Positions 1 to 7,820 of a stretch of DNA of 64,000 nt are shown piece by piece; positions within the stretch are counted from its first letter, which is position 1; the number at the start of each line of letters is the position of its first letter. Both the position numbers and the translations under genes were made by a program. The notes under the pieces were generated by a model. That model had not been told where the DNA came from. It saw only the letters and a list, made by a program, of their open reading frames with translations, and searched no databases. The stretch lies in NCBI RefSeq assembly GCF_000419765.1, contig NZ_ATTQ01000006.1, positions 131,976-195,975 on the forward strand, written 5' to 3'. The DNA is from Rhizobium mongolense USDA 1844. GTDB lineage: Bacteria; Pseudomonadota; Alphaproteobacteria; Rhizobiales; Rhizobiaceae.

Positions 1-258
1 CCCCGCCACACCTCGCAGAGCTGTTCGGCCTGCGGAGCCGTGGACAGGCAAAGCCGCGAAAGCCAAGCGTCTTTCCGCTGTTGCCAATGCGGCTTGCGCG
101 CCCATGCCGACCACAATGCTGCAATCAACATCCTGCGTCGGAACACGGCGTCTATGATCGTGGAGCAAGGGCAGCCGCTCTCCGTTGAAGCGATAACTAT
201 CGGCGGAGCTTCGCGCCCCCTCGGAAATCCCCCGCTTGCAAGCAGGGGAAGATGTTAA
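1..258 (+). mobile_element. tnpB: IS200/IS605-family TnpB C-terminal fragment (cut by window edge)
   Basis: The reading frame is open from base 1, so the gene begins outside the window. It shows the TnpB/OrfB C-terminal zinc finger: two CxxC pairs (CSACG and CCQCG) followed by HADHNAAINIL, which holds the last RuvC-like aspartate. TnpB is an RNA-guided nuclease of IS200/IS605 elements whose guide RNA is encoded across the 3' end of the gene. The C-terminus (SRGRC) runs into a hairpin typical of the element right end. Whether the upstream part is intact cannot be seen. Confidence 0.85.
229..248. repeat. right-end hairpin of the IS200/IS605 element
   Basis: The sequence CCCC-GCTTGCAAGC-AGGGG forms a near-perfect hairpin spanning the last codons of tnpB. 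IS200/IS605 elements carry subterminal imperfect hairpins that are recognised by TnpA, and the guide RNA of TnpB normally ends at this boundary. The position at the tnpB 3' end supports the call; the exact cleavage site is not resolved. Confidence 0.55.
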
Positions 259-332
259 CGTCTATTTTTGAAGATTTTCCGGCCTGGATGTGCGAAAATC
301 GCGAAACGGCACGCAAACAGGGCGGCGGCAAG

Positions 333-1070
333 ATGTCGTTTTCTCAATCCAGGATTTGCAAGGGCTGCTGGCAGCAGATGCGCCTCCCGGTGCCTCTGCG
401 CGGACCGGCTTCCATTCCCTTCCGCGCCTTCGGCATCCGCCCGAGCCGGATGAATCCGAACACCTGCACGATTTGCGAACTCATGTTCACACGCGTGATG
501 AAAGCCCGCAAGATCACTGTTGATGTATCCGTGCTATTTGCGGATCTGAGAGGCTATACGACGCTTTCGCAGTCGCTTTCGGCAGATACTGTCTCGTCGC
601 TGCTGGATGATTTCTACGATGAGTGTGCCACAGCCATTTGGGAATACGACGGCCTTCTCAACAAGACCGTCGGGGACGCCATCATGGCAATATTCAACTT
701 TCCGATCCACCACCATGACCACGCCGAACGTGCTGTGCTCGCTGCACGGGAGATTCAGCGCCGCTGCCAGTTGCGTCGTGAACGTCACATGGCTGAGGGT
801 GCCGGGCTGGACGGAAGTGAACTCGGCATTGGTATCGGGATCGACACCGGCGAGGCCAGCTTCGGAGAGTTCGGCCGATCGCATCGCGACCTGACTGCGA
901 TTGGAACGGTTGTGAATACTGCCGCTCGAGCGCAGTCAGTTGCTGACGCAGGGCGGATTCTCGTCACCAAGGCCGTTTGCGAGCGGGCGCAGAGCCAAAC
1001 GGCCGACAGCAAAGGTCGGGCATACCGCCTGAAGGGCTTTGAGAAGCCGATTGAGCTTTACTCGATCTGA
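333..1070 (+). CDS. class III adenylate/guanylate cyclase domain protein (soluble)
   Basis: The C-terminal ~180 residues form a class III nucleotide cyclase catalytic domain. Visible are the first metal aspartate in LFADLRGYT, the lysine and second metal aspartate in NKTVGDAIMAIF, and the threonine and transition-state residues in LTAIGTVVNTAARAQ. Lys plus Thr at the two base-selecting sites suggests ATP as substrate (inference). Ahead of the domain lies a cysteine-containing linker (PNTCTICE) typical of a rhizobial subfamily. No membrane segment is present. The frame is open from 252, overlapping the end of tnpB; I prefer the ATG at 333 because homologous-looking sequence begins there. The IS insertion immediately upstream may have replaced the native promoter or N-terminus. 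Confidence 0.8.
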   Translation: MSFSQSRICKGCWQQMRLPVPLRGPASIPFRAFGIRPSRMNPNTCTICELMFTRVMKARKITVDVSVLFADLRGYTTLSQSLSADTVSSLLDDFYDECATAIWEYDGLLNKTVGDAIMAIFNFPIHHHDHAERAVLAAREIQRRCQLRRERHMAEGAGLDGSELGIGIGIDTGEASFGEFGRSHRDLTAIGTVVNTAARAQSVADAGRILVTKAVCERAQSQTADSKGRAYRLKGFEKPIELYSI

Positions 1071-1149
1071 GCACCGTTGAATGCCGGGTCGCTTGAATAC
1101 CGCACACTTAGGGCCGGGCCGCGCTTTCGTTTACTTGGGCGCCGTATCG

Positions 1150-1296
1150 ATTTCACCTCGCTTATGTCATTGACAATTACGGCATCGCGCGGGCCTTCGC
1201 GGTTGCCGAGCACATGGTTGAGCAGCGTCGTCTTTCCTGCCCGACGAAGCCGGACAACACGGGGACGGGAAGTCTCCTATCCACGGTCTTTTTCAC
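1150..1296 (-). pseudogene. N-terminal remnant of COG0523 (CobW/ZigA-like) GTPase, frameshifted
   Basis: On the minus strand a GTG at 1296 begins a protein whose first residues read LPVPVLSGFVG, then after a one-base loss in a G run near 1225 continues as AGKTTLLNHVL and AVIVNDISEV. Together these form the P-loop and start of the next motif of COG0523 metal-chaperone GTPases. Similarity stops at about 1150, where the rest of the gene is missing. A Zur-type box lies 7 bp upstream. Zur-controlled COG0523 proteins allocate zinc under starvation, so this is a dead member of the neighbouring zinc regulon. It is too short for standard ORF calling. Confidence 0.75.
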
Positions 1297-1302
1297 ATTG
1301 TG

Positions 1303-1315
1303 GTTATATCATTAC
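1303..1315 (-). promoter_or_regulatory. Zur box upstream of the COG0523 remnant
   Basis: The minus strand reads GTAATGATATAAC, differing from the box at 2387-2399 (GTAATGCTATAAC) at a single base. Alphaproteobacterial Zur sites are AT-rich palindromes of this type. It sits just upstream of the GTG start of the GTPase remnant. Confidence 0.65.
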
Positions 1316-1360
1316 AAGCTGGCATCTGAAAAAGGCGAGCGCAAGCGCTCGTCTTTCTGG

Positions 1361-2344
1361 TCAGCTTTCGCGCGAAAGGCAATCCTTCATGCTATTGGCG
1401 ATGCCGCGCATCAGTGTGAAATAGAGATCGGGACCTGCCTCCAGCGTTGCCGCCTCCGGGTCGAGTACGCCGGCTTTCGCATCGGTGCCTTCGAGGACGA
1501 CATTGACCAGGCGCGGCTCGAACTGCGGCTCGGCGAAGACGCAGGTGGCGCCGAGGTCGGCAACCTTCTTGTGGATCTCCGACACGCGCTCGGCGCCGGG
1601 CATGTTTTCCGGGCTCACCGTGATGGAGCCAGCGACGCGCACGGCATAGCGGTGCTCGAAATACTGGTAGGCGTCATGGAAGACAATGAAAGGCTTGTCT
1701 TTTACCGGGGCGACGATGCCGGTGATTTCCTTGTCGAGCGCATCGATCTTTTCGTCGAGCGCCTTGGCATTGGCCTGGTAGGTCAGCGCGTTGGCGGGAT
1801 CGGCGGCCACCAGCGTCGTGGTGATTTCCGCAGCCATGGCCTTGGCATTCATCGGGTCGAGCCACAGATGCGTGTCGAACTCGCCGTGATCGTGATCGCC
1901 TTCCGCATGCGCGTCATGATCGTGCCCGGCCTCTTCGTGCTCATGTCCGGTTTCGCCGTCATCGTGCGGTTCGAAGGCGCCGCCTTCGCGAAACTTCAGC
2001 TTCACGAGCCCCGGCGCATCCTCCAGCTCGGCAATGCTGGCGCCGGAGCCTAGCGATTCCAGCGGCTTTTCGAGGAATGCTTCGAGGCCGGGACCCACCC
2101 AGAAGATCACCTTGGCGCTCTGTAGCGCGCTCGCATCCGACGGCTTGAGATTGTAGGTATGCGGGGAGGCGGCGCCATCGACGATCAGTTCCGGTGTGCC
2201 GACGCCCTGCATGATCGCCGAAACCAGCGAATGGATCGGCTTAATGGAAGTAGCGACTGCCGGCGCATCCGCCGCCTTGGATGCCCCGGCCAGCAGGATC
2301 GCCGGGATCGCGAGGGAAAGGCCCACAGCCAGTTTCATGTCCAC
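1361..2344 (-). CDS. znuA: zinc ABC transporter substrate-binding protein ZnuA
   Basis: Periplasmic zinc-binding component of the ZnuABC high-affinity uptake system. A signal peptide (~25 residues, ending ASKAADA) precedes a cluster A-I solute-binding fold. Zinc ligands expected of the family are visible: His in SPHTYNL (~62), His in DTHLWLDP (~158), His in VFHDAYQYF (~223) and an acidic residue in GVLDPE (~298). Between the first two lies a His/Asp/Glu-rich loop (~125-153), a ZnuA hallmark that captures or senses zinc. It is divergent from znuC, with two Zur-type boxes in the shared 92-bp spacer. A start at the third residue (MKLAV) is equally plausible. Confidence 0.95.
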   Translation of the reverse strand: MDMKLAVGLSLAIPAILLAGASKAADAPAVATSIKPIHSLVSAIMQGVGTPELIVDGAASPHTYNLKPSDASALQSAKVIFWVGPGLEAFLEKPLESLGSGASIAELEDAPGLVKLKFREGGAFEPHDDGETGHEHEEAGHDHDAHAEGDHDHGEFDTHLWLDPMNAKAMAAEITTTLVAADPANALTYQANAKALDEKIDALDKEITGIVAPVKDKPFIVFHDAYQYFEHRYAVRVAGSITVSPENMPGAERVSEIHKKVADLGATCVFAEPQFEPRLVNVVLEGTDAKAGVLDPEAATLEAGPDLYFTLMRGIANSMKDCLSRES

Positions 2345-2363
2345 GCTCCGCTTGAATAGCAGT

Positions 2364-2378
2364 TGTAATGTTATTACA
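2364..2378. promoter_or_regulatory. Zur box 1 between znuA and znuC
   Basis: TGTAATGTTATTACA is a perfect palindrome with 6-bp arms around GTT. It lies 20 bp upstream of the znuA start, where repressor binding would block znuA transcription in zinc-replete cells. Confidence 0.75.
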
Positions 2379-2386
2379 TCAATTGC

Positions 2387-2399
2387 GTAATGCTATAAC
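2387..2399. promoter_or_regulatory. Zur box 2 between znuA and znuC
   Basis: GTAATGCTATAAC is an imperfect palindrome 8 bp from box 1 and nearly identical to the box before the COG0523 remnant. Two adjacent boxes in a divergent spacer suggest separate control of znuA and the znuCB-zur operon. Confidence 0.7.
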
Positions 2400-2436
2400 G
2401 TGTGCGATAGCATGACGCAACAGCACTGTCGGAAAA

Positions 2437-3303
2437 ATGATGTTATCTTCCGCAACCCCTGCCTCGAAGCCGCTGGTTTCCCTCCACAATGTGGGTGTCC
2501 GGCGGGATGCCCGCTGGCTCGTCCGGGGCGTGGATTTTACGATTTCACGCGGCGAGATCGTGACCCTGATCGGTCCAAACGGCTCCGGAAAATCGACAAG
2601 CGCCAAGGCGGCGATCGGCGTTTTGAAGCCCGATGAGGGCAGGGTGGAACGGGCAAGCGGCCTCAAGGTCGGCTACGTGCCGCAGAAGCTTGCGATCGAC
2701 TGGACGCTGCCGCTCACCGTCCGGCGCCTCATGACGCTGACCGGCCCGCTTCCCGAACGCGAGATGATGGCCGCGCTCGAGGCCGCCGGCATGGCTCATA
2801 TGCTGAATGCCGAGGTGCAGCACCTTTCCGGCGGCGAGTTCCAACGGGCGCTGATGGCGCGTGCCATTGCTCGCAAGCCCGATCTGCTCGTGCTGGATGA
2901 ACCGGTGCAGGGCGTCGATTTCTCCGGCGAGATCGCGCTTTACGATCTCATCAAGCAGATCCGTAATTCCACCGGCTGCGGCATCCTCTTGATCTCGCAT
3001 GATCTCCATGTCGTCATGGCGGAGACCGATACGGTGATCTGCCTCAACGGCCATGTCTGCTGCCGTGGCACCCCGGAGACGGTCAGCCAGAGCCCGGAAT
3101 ATGTGCGCCTCTTCGGCAGCCGCGCGGCAAAGACGCTCGCCGTCTACAGCCACCACCACGACCACACGCATCTGCCGGACGGCCGCGTGCTGCATTCGGA
3201 TGGTTCGGTGACGGATCATTGCCATCCGGACGACGGTCATCACCACGATCACGACCACTCGGATCATGACCACCATCATCATGCGGGAGAGCGCCATGCT
3301 TGA
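2437..3303 (+). CDS. znuC: zinc ABC transporter ATP-binding protein ZnuC with His-rich tail
   Basis: Cytoplasmic ATPase of the zinc importer. Walker A GPNGSGKST is at ~46-53, the Q-loop in YVPQK, the signature in HLSGGEFQRAL, Walker B in LLVLDEP and the switch histidine in LISHD. The 288-residue protein ends with an extension of ~50 residues very rich in His and Asp (from ~238), absent from minimal ZnuC proteins such as that of E. coli; it could bind zinc and report cytosolic zinc to the ATPase (inference). It is the first gene of znuC-znuB-zur, divergent from znuA, and the znuB ATG overlaps its 3' end. Confidence 0.95.
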   Translation: MMLSSATPASKPLVSLHNVGVRRDARWLVRGVDFTISRGEIVTLIGPNGSGKSTSAKAAIGVLKPDEGRVERASGLKVGYVPQKLAIDWTLPLTVRRLMTLTGPLPEREMMAALEAAGMAHMLNAEVQHLSGGEFQRALMARAIARKPDLLVLDEPVQGVDFSGEIALYDLIKQIRNSTGCGILLISHDLHVVMAETDTVICLNGHVCCRGTPETVSQSPEYVRLFGSRAAKTLAVYSHHHDHTHLPDGRVLHSDGSVTDHCHPDDGHHHDHDHSDHDHHHHAGERHA

Positions 3304-4108
3304 CGATTTCTTCGTCCGCGCGATCCTTGCCGGTGTCGGTCTGGCGCTCACCACCGGGCCGCTCGGCTGTTTCATCATCTGGCGGCGCATGGCCTATTTC
3401 GGCGATACGATCGCCCATTCCGCGCTGCTCGGCGTCGCGCTGTCGCTGCTCTTTGAATTCAACATGACGCTTGCCGTCTTCGCCGTTGCGACGACGGTTT
3501 CGATCCTGCTGCTCTTCCTGCAAAAGCGGCAGGCGCTGTCGGCCGATGCGCTGCTCGGCATCTTGTCGCACGCGACGCTGGCGATTGGGCTCGTCATGGT
3601 CGCCTTCATGAGCTGGGTACGCATCGACCTCATCGCCTTCCTTTTCGGCGATATCCTCGCCGTCTCGAAAACCGACATCGCGTTGATCTGGGGGGGCGGG
3701 CTCTTTGTCGTTGCTGCGATCGCCTGGCTCTGGCGTCCGCTGCTGGCATCGACCGTCAACCCCGAGCTTGCCGAGGCCGAGGGGCTGCAGCCGGAGCGGG
3801 CGCGACTCTTTTTCATGCTTCTGATGGCGGTCGTCATCGCCATCGCCATGAAGATCGTCGGCATCATGCTGATCACGTCGCTGCTGATCATTCCGGCGGC
3901 CGCGGCCCGCCGCTTCTCGTCGACACCGGAGGTCATGGCCGTTCTCGCATCGCTGATCGGTGCTGCCGCCGTCGTCGGCGGCCTATTCGGATCGCTCACC
4001 TACGACACGCCGTCAGGCCCGTCGATCGTGGTTGCCGCACTCATTCTCTTCATCCTTAGCCTGTTGCCGCGGCTGGGACGCAAGGAACCGCAAGGACAAG
4101 GCTCATGA
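3296..4108 (+). CDS. znuB: zinc ABC transporter permease ZnuB
   Basis: Inner-membrane permease of the ABC-3 family, 270 residues with about eight hydrophobic segments. The frame is open further upstream, but the ATG at 3296 overlaps the znuC stop and has a purine-rich ribosome-binding site (GGGAGA) 8 bases upstream, so translational coupling is likely. The family core is recognisable in the first membrane segment with TGPLGCFIIWRRMAYFGD and in the conserved IVGIMLITSLLIIPAAAAR. It forms the channel for zinc delivered by ZnuA and powered by ZnuC. Confidence 0.94.
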   Translation: MLDDFFVRAILAGVGLALTTGPLGCFIIWRRMAYFGDTIAHSALLGVALSLLFEFNMTLAVFAVATTVSILLLFLQKRQALSADALLGILSHATLAIGLVMVAFMSWVRIDLIAFLFGDILAVSKTDIALIWGGGLFVVAAIAWLWRPLLASTVNPELAEAEGLQPERARLFFMLLMAVVIAIAMKIVGIMLITSLLIIPAAAARRFSSTPEVMAVLASLIGAAAVVGGLFGSLTYDTPSGPSIVVAALILFILSLLPRLGRKEPQGQGS

Positions 4109-4503
4109 ATGCACCGCAACTGACCAAGAACCAGGCGCTGGTCTTCGAAGTGCTGGAAAAGGCCGACGGCCCGCTCAGCGCCTATACGATCCTCGACAAG
4201 CTGCGCGATCACGGGTTCCGCGCGCCTCTGCAGGTCTATCGCGCGTTGGAGAAGCTGCTCGAATATGGCGTCGTGCATCGGCTGGAGAGTATCAATTCCT
4301 TCGTCGTCTGCGCCCATCCGAACGAGAATTGCCACAGCCACGGCACCGTTGCCTTCGCGATTTGCGAAAGCTGCGGCCATGTCATGGAATTCCACGATCA
4401 CGAGGTCGATCACCGGCTGATGGACTGGACGCGCGGCAAGAAGTTCAAGGCGGAGAAGACGACGATCGAAATCCGCGGTCTTTGCGAGACCTGCGCCGCT
4501 TAG
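4105..4503 (+). CDS. zur: zinc uptake regulator Zur (Fur family)
   Basis: A Fur-superfamily repressor of 132 residues that binds DNA when loaded with zinc. An N-terminal winged helix (residues ~1-80, with APLQVYRALEKL as recognition region) precedes a dimerisation domain. The structural zinc site is given by CESCGH and CETC, and a His-rich sensing segment by MEFHDHEVDH. Its ATG overlaps the znuB stop (ATGA), so it is co-transcribed with the transporter and should repress its own operon through the Zur boxes near 2.37 kb. Confidence 0.93.
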   Translation: MNAPQLTKNQALVFEVLEKADGPLSAYTILDKLRDHGFRAPLQVYRALEKLLEYGVVHRLESINSFVVCAHPNENCHSHGTVAFAICESCGHVMEFHDHEVDHRLMDWTRGKKFKAEKTTIEIRGLCETCAA

Positions 4504-4519
4504 CGCAATTCCGGAGAGG

Positions 4520-5050
4520 CTAGTCGATACGCTTCAAGTCGCGGGCGAAACGCTGCCAGTTGGCGACATATTTTTCCGCCGAGCGCCTAAGCCCCTCGAT
4601 CGCCTTTTCATCCAGCGTCCGTATGGCGCGGGCAGGCGAACCGACGATCAGTGAAGCGTCCGGAAATTCCTTGCCTTCCGTCACCAGGGCATTGGCACCG
4701 ACAAGGCAGTTGTTGCCGATCTTTGCGCCGTTCAAGACGGTTGCGCCCATGCCGATCAGCGAATTGTCGCCGATCGTGCAGCCGTGGACGATCGCGTGAT
4801 GGCCGATGGTGCAGCCTTCGCCGATCGTCACCGGAAAGCCCGGATCGGTGTGCAGCATCGCGCCTTCCTGGATATTGGTGTTGTTGCCGACGGTGACCGG
4901 CTCGTTGTCGCCGCGAAGCACGGCGCCGAACCAGATGCCGACGCCTTCGCCAAGCTCCGTCTGCCCGATGACATGGGCGTCCGGCGCAATCCAGTAGAGC
5001 CCGCTCGGCGGCAGTTTCGGCAACAATCCCCCAAGCGCGTAAACGGGCAT
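4520..5050 (-). CDS. gamma-class carbonic anhydrase-like hexapeptide-repeat protein
   Basis: A left-handed beta-helix protein of 176 residues (YrdA/PaaY/CaiE group). Imperfect hexapeptide repeats run through ~15-150. The metal-binding histidines of the gamma carbonic anhydrase fold are seen in MLHTDPG and in GHHAIVHG. Members form trimers with zinc or iron between subunits; some hydrate CO2, others act as thioesterases or have unknown roles, so the activity is uncertain. It ends 11 bp after the stop of the downstream FAH-family gene on the same strand, suggesting co-transcription. It is convergent with zur. Confidence 0.88.
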   Translation of the reverse strand: MPVYALGGLLPKLPPSGLYWIAPDAHVIGQTELGEGVGIWFGAVLRGDNEPVTVGNNTNIQEGAMLHTDPGFPVTIGEGCTIGHHAIVHGCTIGDNSLIGMGATVLNGAKIGNNCLVGANALVTEGKEFPDASLIVGSPARAIRTLDEKAIEGLRRSAEKYVANWQRFARDLKRID

Positions 5051-5060
5051 GGCAATCTCC

Positions 5061-5762
5061 TCAGGCGACGGTTACGGAAAGCGTCGCGATACCGTCGATG
5101 CCGCATTCGACGCGATCGCCTTTTTTTACGGCGCCGACACCGGCCGGCGTGCCGGTCATGATGACATCACCCGGCGCCAGGACGAAGAGCTTGGAGAGCT
5201 CAGCGATGATTTCCGGCATCTTCCAGATCATCTGCTTCAGATCGTCGTCCTGAACGCGCTTGCCGTTATGATCGAGCCAGATGCGGCCCGCGTCCGGATG
5301 GCCGATGCGGCTTGCGGGCACGATTGCCGAAACCGGTGCCGAATATTCGAACGCTTTCGCAACTTCCCATGGACGGCCGAGCTTCTTTGCCTCGGCCTGC
5401 AGATCGCGGCGGGTGAAATCGATACCGACGGCGTAGCCGTAGATGCAGTCAAGCGCGTTGCCGAGGGGAATGTTCCCGCCGCCGGATTTCAGCGCAATCA
5501 CGCATTCTGCCTCGTAATGCACGTCAGTCGAAAGGGGCGGATAGGGAAACGGCTTACCGGGAGGCAGCAGGTTGTCGGCGTTCTTCTGGAAGAAGAAGGG
5601 CGGCTCGCGGCTCGGGTCGTGCCCCATCTCGATCGCGTGATCCGCATAGTTGCGCCCGACGCAATAGACGCGGCGCACCGGAAAGACGTCGCTGCTGCCT
5701 TCGATGGCAAGCAGAACCGGCTGCGGAAGCGGGATGACGGTAGCGGAGCTTGTTGCGGACAT
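5061..5762 (-). CDS. fumarylacetoacetate hydrolase-family protein (FAHD1-like)
   Basis: 233 residues, the length of a single FAH catalytic domain. It starts with an RVYCVGRNYADHA motif and has the metal-binding acidic residues in YEAECVIAL and VGIDFTRRD, plus GDVIMTGTPAGVG near the C-terminus. Family members cleave C-C bonds in acylpyruvates, decarboxylate oxaloacetate, or hydrate/isomerise aromatic catabolites; the FAHD1-like group is often acylpyruvase or oxaloacetate decarboxylase. The exact substrate cannot be assigned. It appears to share a transcript with the carbonic-anhydrase-like gene. Confidence 0.9.
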   Translation of the reverse strand: MSATSSATVIPLPQPVLLAIEGSSDVFPVRRVYCVGRNYADHAIEMGHDPSREPPFFFQKNADNLLPPGKPFPYPPLSTDVHYEAECVIALKSGGGNIPLGNALDCIYGYAVGIDFTRRDLQAEAKKLGRPWEVAKAFEYSAPVSAIVPASRIGHPDAGRIWLDHNGKRVQDDDLKQMIWKMPEIIAELSKLFVLAPGDVIMTGTPAGVGAVKKGDRVECGIDGIATLSVTVA

Positions 5763-5837
5763 TGAGATGCTCTTGCTGTTATCGAGTCCGGCGATCTTAA
5801 ACGGAAAATCGCGAGCGGGGAAAGCACAACGGGACGA

Positions 5838-7820
5838 TTATCCTTCCGTGCCCGAGACGTCGCTGCGAACGATCGCATAATAGGCCGCAAGTTCGGGGAT
5901 CATCTGCGGCAGCGTCTCGAATACGGGATCGTCCGGCGAAAGCTTGCCGGCATATTTCATTTCCACGAAGGCCTGGTGCGCTGCCAGCGCCGCAGCATCC
6001 GCGTGATGCAGCACCGTGAAAACCGGGGTGGGGAGCGTCTTGCCTTTGACCAGGACACGGTCGAGCTCGGCGACTGTATAGGTGCCCGCCACAAGCTTCG
6101 CAGTCTGCTCGCCGAGAAGCAGAGCGACGCCATAATTCTTCGAGGCTCCCTCCAGGCGCGAGGCGAGATTGACCGCGTCCCCGAGACAGGAATAGTCGAA
6201 ACGCCTGTTCGAGCCCATGTTGCCCACAACGCACTCGCCGGTATTGATGCCGACGCCCATTTTCAGCGCATGCAGCGGCGTTCCGTTTATCCTGGCCTCT
6301 TTCTCGAGCTGCCTGTTCAGGCTCGCGATCGCTTCCTGCATCGCGAGCGAGGCGGCAACGGCATGCAGCGCATGATCTGCATCGTCGAGCGGTGCGTTCC
6401 AGAACGCCATGATGCAGTCGCCCATATATTTGTCGATCGTCCCGGCGTGATCCATCACGACATCGGAAAGCGGCGTCAGCAGGCGGTTGATGAGGCCGGT
6501 GAGCTGCTCCGGATCGTCCTTCAGCGTTTCGGCAATCGTCGTGAAGCCCCGCACATCCGAAAACAGGACCGAGAGCGTCCGCCGCTCGCCGCCGAGCTTG
6601 AGCTGTGATGGATCCTCGGAAAGCCGTTTGACGAGATCGGGCGATATATATTGCGAGAAGGCGAGGGTGACCTGCTTCTTCTTTCGCCGCTCTTCGGCAA
6701 AATCGAATGCCGCCTGGCCGAAGGTGACGGACACATAAGCCACGGCCGGCCCCAGCGGCGAGACGAACAGATTGCCGAAGCGGATGCCGGCATAGCTCAG
6801 CGCCGCCGCCACGCCGATGAAGACAACCGTGGCGGCGAATGTCCGCCAGCCCGTGGATTTCCAGACGGTCGCAGCAGCGAGAATGGCGGCAATCAGGATG
6901 GCGAAGGCAACCACTGGAAGGCGCGCCAGCTCGATCGAATAGCGGTGCACGATATTGTCGTAGATCGTCGCCTGGATTTCGACGCCGGCGACCAGTCTGC
7001 CCGTATGGACCGTGTAAGGCGTCGCAAAGGCATCGGCACCGCCTTTGTCGATTTCCGGCGCATTCTGCAGGCTGAGTCCGACGAACACCACGCGGTCCTT
7101 GAAGAAATCCTTCGGCAGAAAGTTCTCTGGGTCCAGCGCCTGATAATAGGAAACCGTCGGATAACTTCGTGATGGTCCGAAGGACTGAATGAGCGCGTTG
7201 GCCGGCAGGCGGCCCGGTGCCTTCCCGGCTGCCTGCGCAAGGGTGATGGCAAAGCCGTCCTGATAGGACGGGATGTTGCGGAAGACGCCGTCGCCGCCGA
7301 GATCGATCGAGGCGATGCCGGTTCTCGCGCCGGCTTCTGTCAGTTGCGGCATCGGCGTGGCGCGGATCAACTGGTCGGCCTGCGGCGTCTGGATCAGCGT
7401 CTCGTCGCCGGCAAGCACAATGTCCGGCCCGATGGCCGCCGTTATTGCCGCATCGTCCTCTCGCGAAGACTGTTCGGCCATGATGATATCGAGGCCGATC
7501 GCTTTGGCGCCCGCTGCGCGCAGCCGCCGGATCAGCCGGGCATGCAGGCTGCGCGGCCAGGGCCATTGCTCATTCATCTCCGCCAGCGACGGCTCGTCGA
7601 TCGCCACGATCACCGGCGCATCGGCAGGCGGCAGCGGGTCGTCGACGGTCGAAAGATAGTCGAAGCTCCGCAGTTCCAGCAGCGACCAGGCGGGCAGACG
7701 CGAGAGCAGCGAAATGGTAATCAGCGTCAAAAGCACCAGTACCGCCAGCCGCACCGGCCGGCTGCTGAACGGCCAGCCTGGCATACGCATTTTATGCCTG
7801 GCGTCCGCGACCGCGATCAT
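5838..7820 (-). CDS. CHASE2-domain membrane adenylate cyclase
   Basis: 660 residues. One N-terminal membrane helix (~24-41) is followed by a periplasmic CHASE2 sensor (~45-300), three further hydrophobic helices (~301-365) and a cytoplasmic class III cyclase (~412-590). Metal aspartates D422 (FSDVRGFT) and D468 (KYMGDCIMAFW), base-selecting K464 and S544, and N551/R555 (VNLASRLE) are all present, so it should be catalytically competent, most likely making cAMP. It directly follows the FecR/TPR/barrel gene (stop and start overlap as TGATG), implying a translationally coupled outer-to-inner membrane signalling unit. A start 10 codons later is possible. Confidence 0.9.
   Translation of the reverse strand: MIAVADARHKMRMPGWPFSSRPVRLAVLVLLTLITISLLSRLPAWSLLELRSFDYLSTVDDPLPPADAPVIVAIDEPSLAEMNEQWPWPRSLHARLIRRLRAAGAKAIGLDIIMAEQSSREDDAAITAAIGPDIVLAGDETLIQTPQADQLIRATPMPQLTEAGARTGIASIDLGGDGVFRNIPSYQDGFAITLAQAAGKAPGRLPANALIQSFGPSRSYPTVSYYQALDPENFLPKDFFKDRVVFVGLSLQNAPEIDKGGADAFATPYTVHTGRLVAGVEIQATIYDNIVHRYSIELARLPVVAFAILIAAILAAATVWKSTGWRTFAATVVFIGVAAALSYAGIRFGNLFVSPLGPAVAYVSVTFGQAAFDFAEERRKKKQVTLAFSQYISPDLVKRLSEDPSQLKLGGERRTLSVLFSDVRGFTTIAETLKDDPEQLTGLINRLLTPLSDVVMDHAGTIDKYMGDCIMAFWNAPLDDADHALHAVAASLAMQEAIASLNRQLEKEARINGTPLHALKMGVGINTGECVVGNMGSNRRFDYSCLGDAVNLASRLEGASKNYGVALLLGEQTAKLVAGTYTVAELDRVLVKGKTLPTPVFTVLHHADAAALAAHQAFVEMKYAGKLSPDDPVFETLPQMIPELAAYYAIVRSDVSGTEG

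Noticed and set aside
1214..2053. Long plus-strand open frame opposite znuA
   Set aside because: Antisense shadow of znuA; composition reflects GC-rich codon bias and no motif is present.
2545..3390. Long minus-strand open frame opposite znuC/znuB
   Set aside because: Its His/Met/Val repeats are the complement of the ZnuC histidine tail.
5797..7566. 589-codon minus-strand frame overlapping the CHASE2 cyclase
   Set aside because: Alternative frame of the same strand; no domain, extreme Arg/Ala/Gly content.
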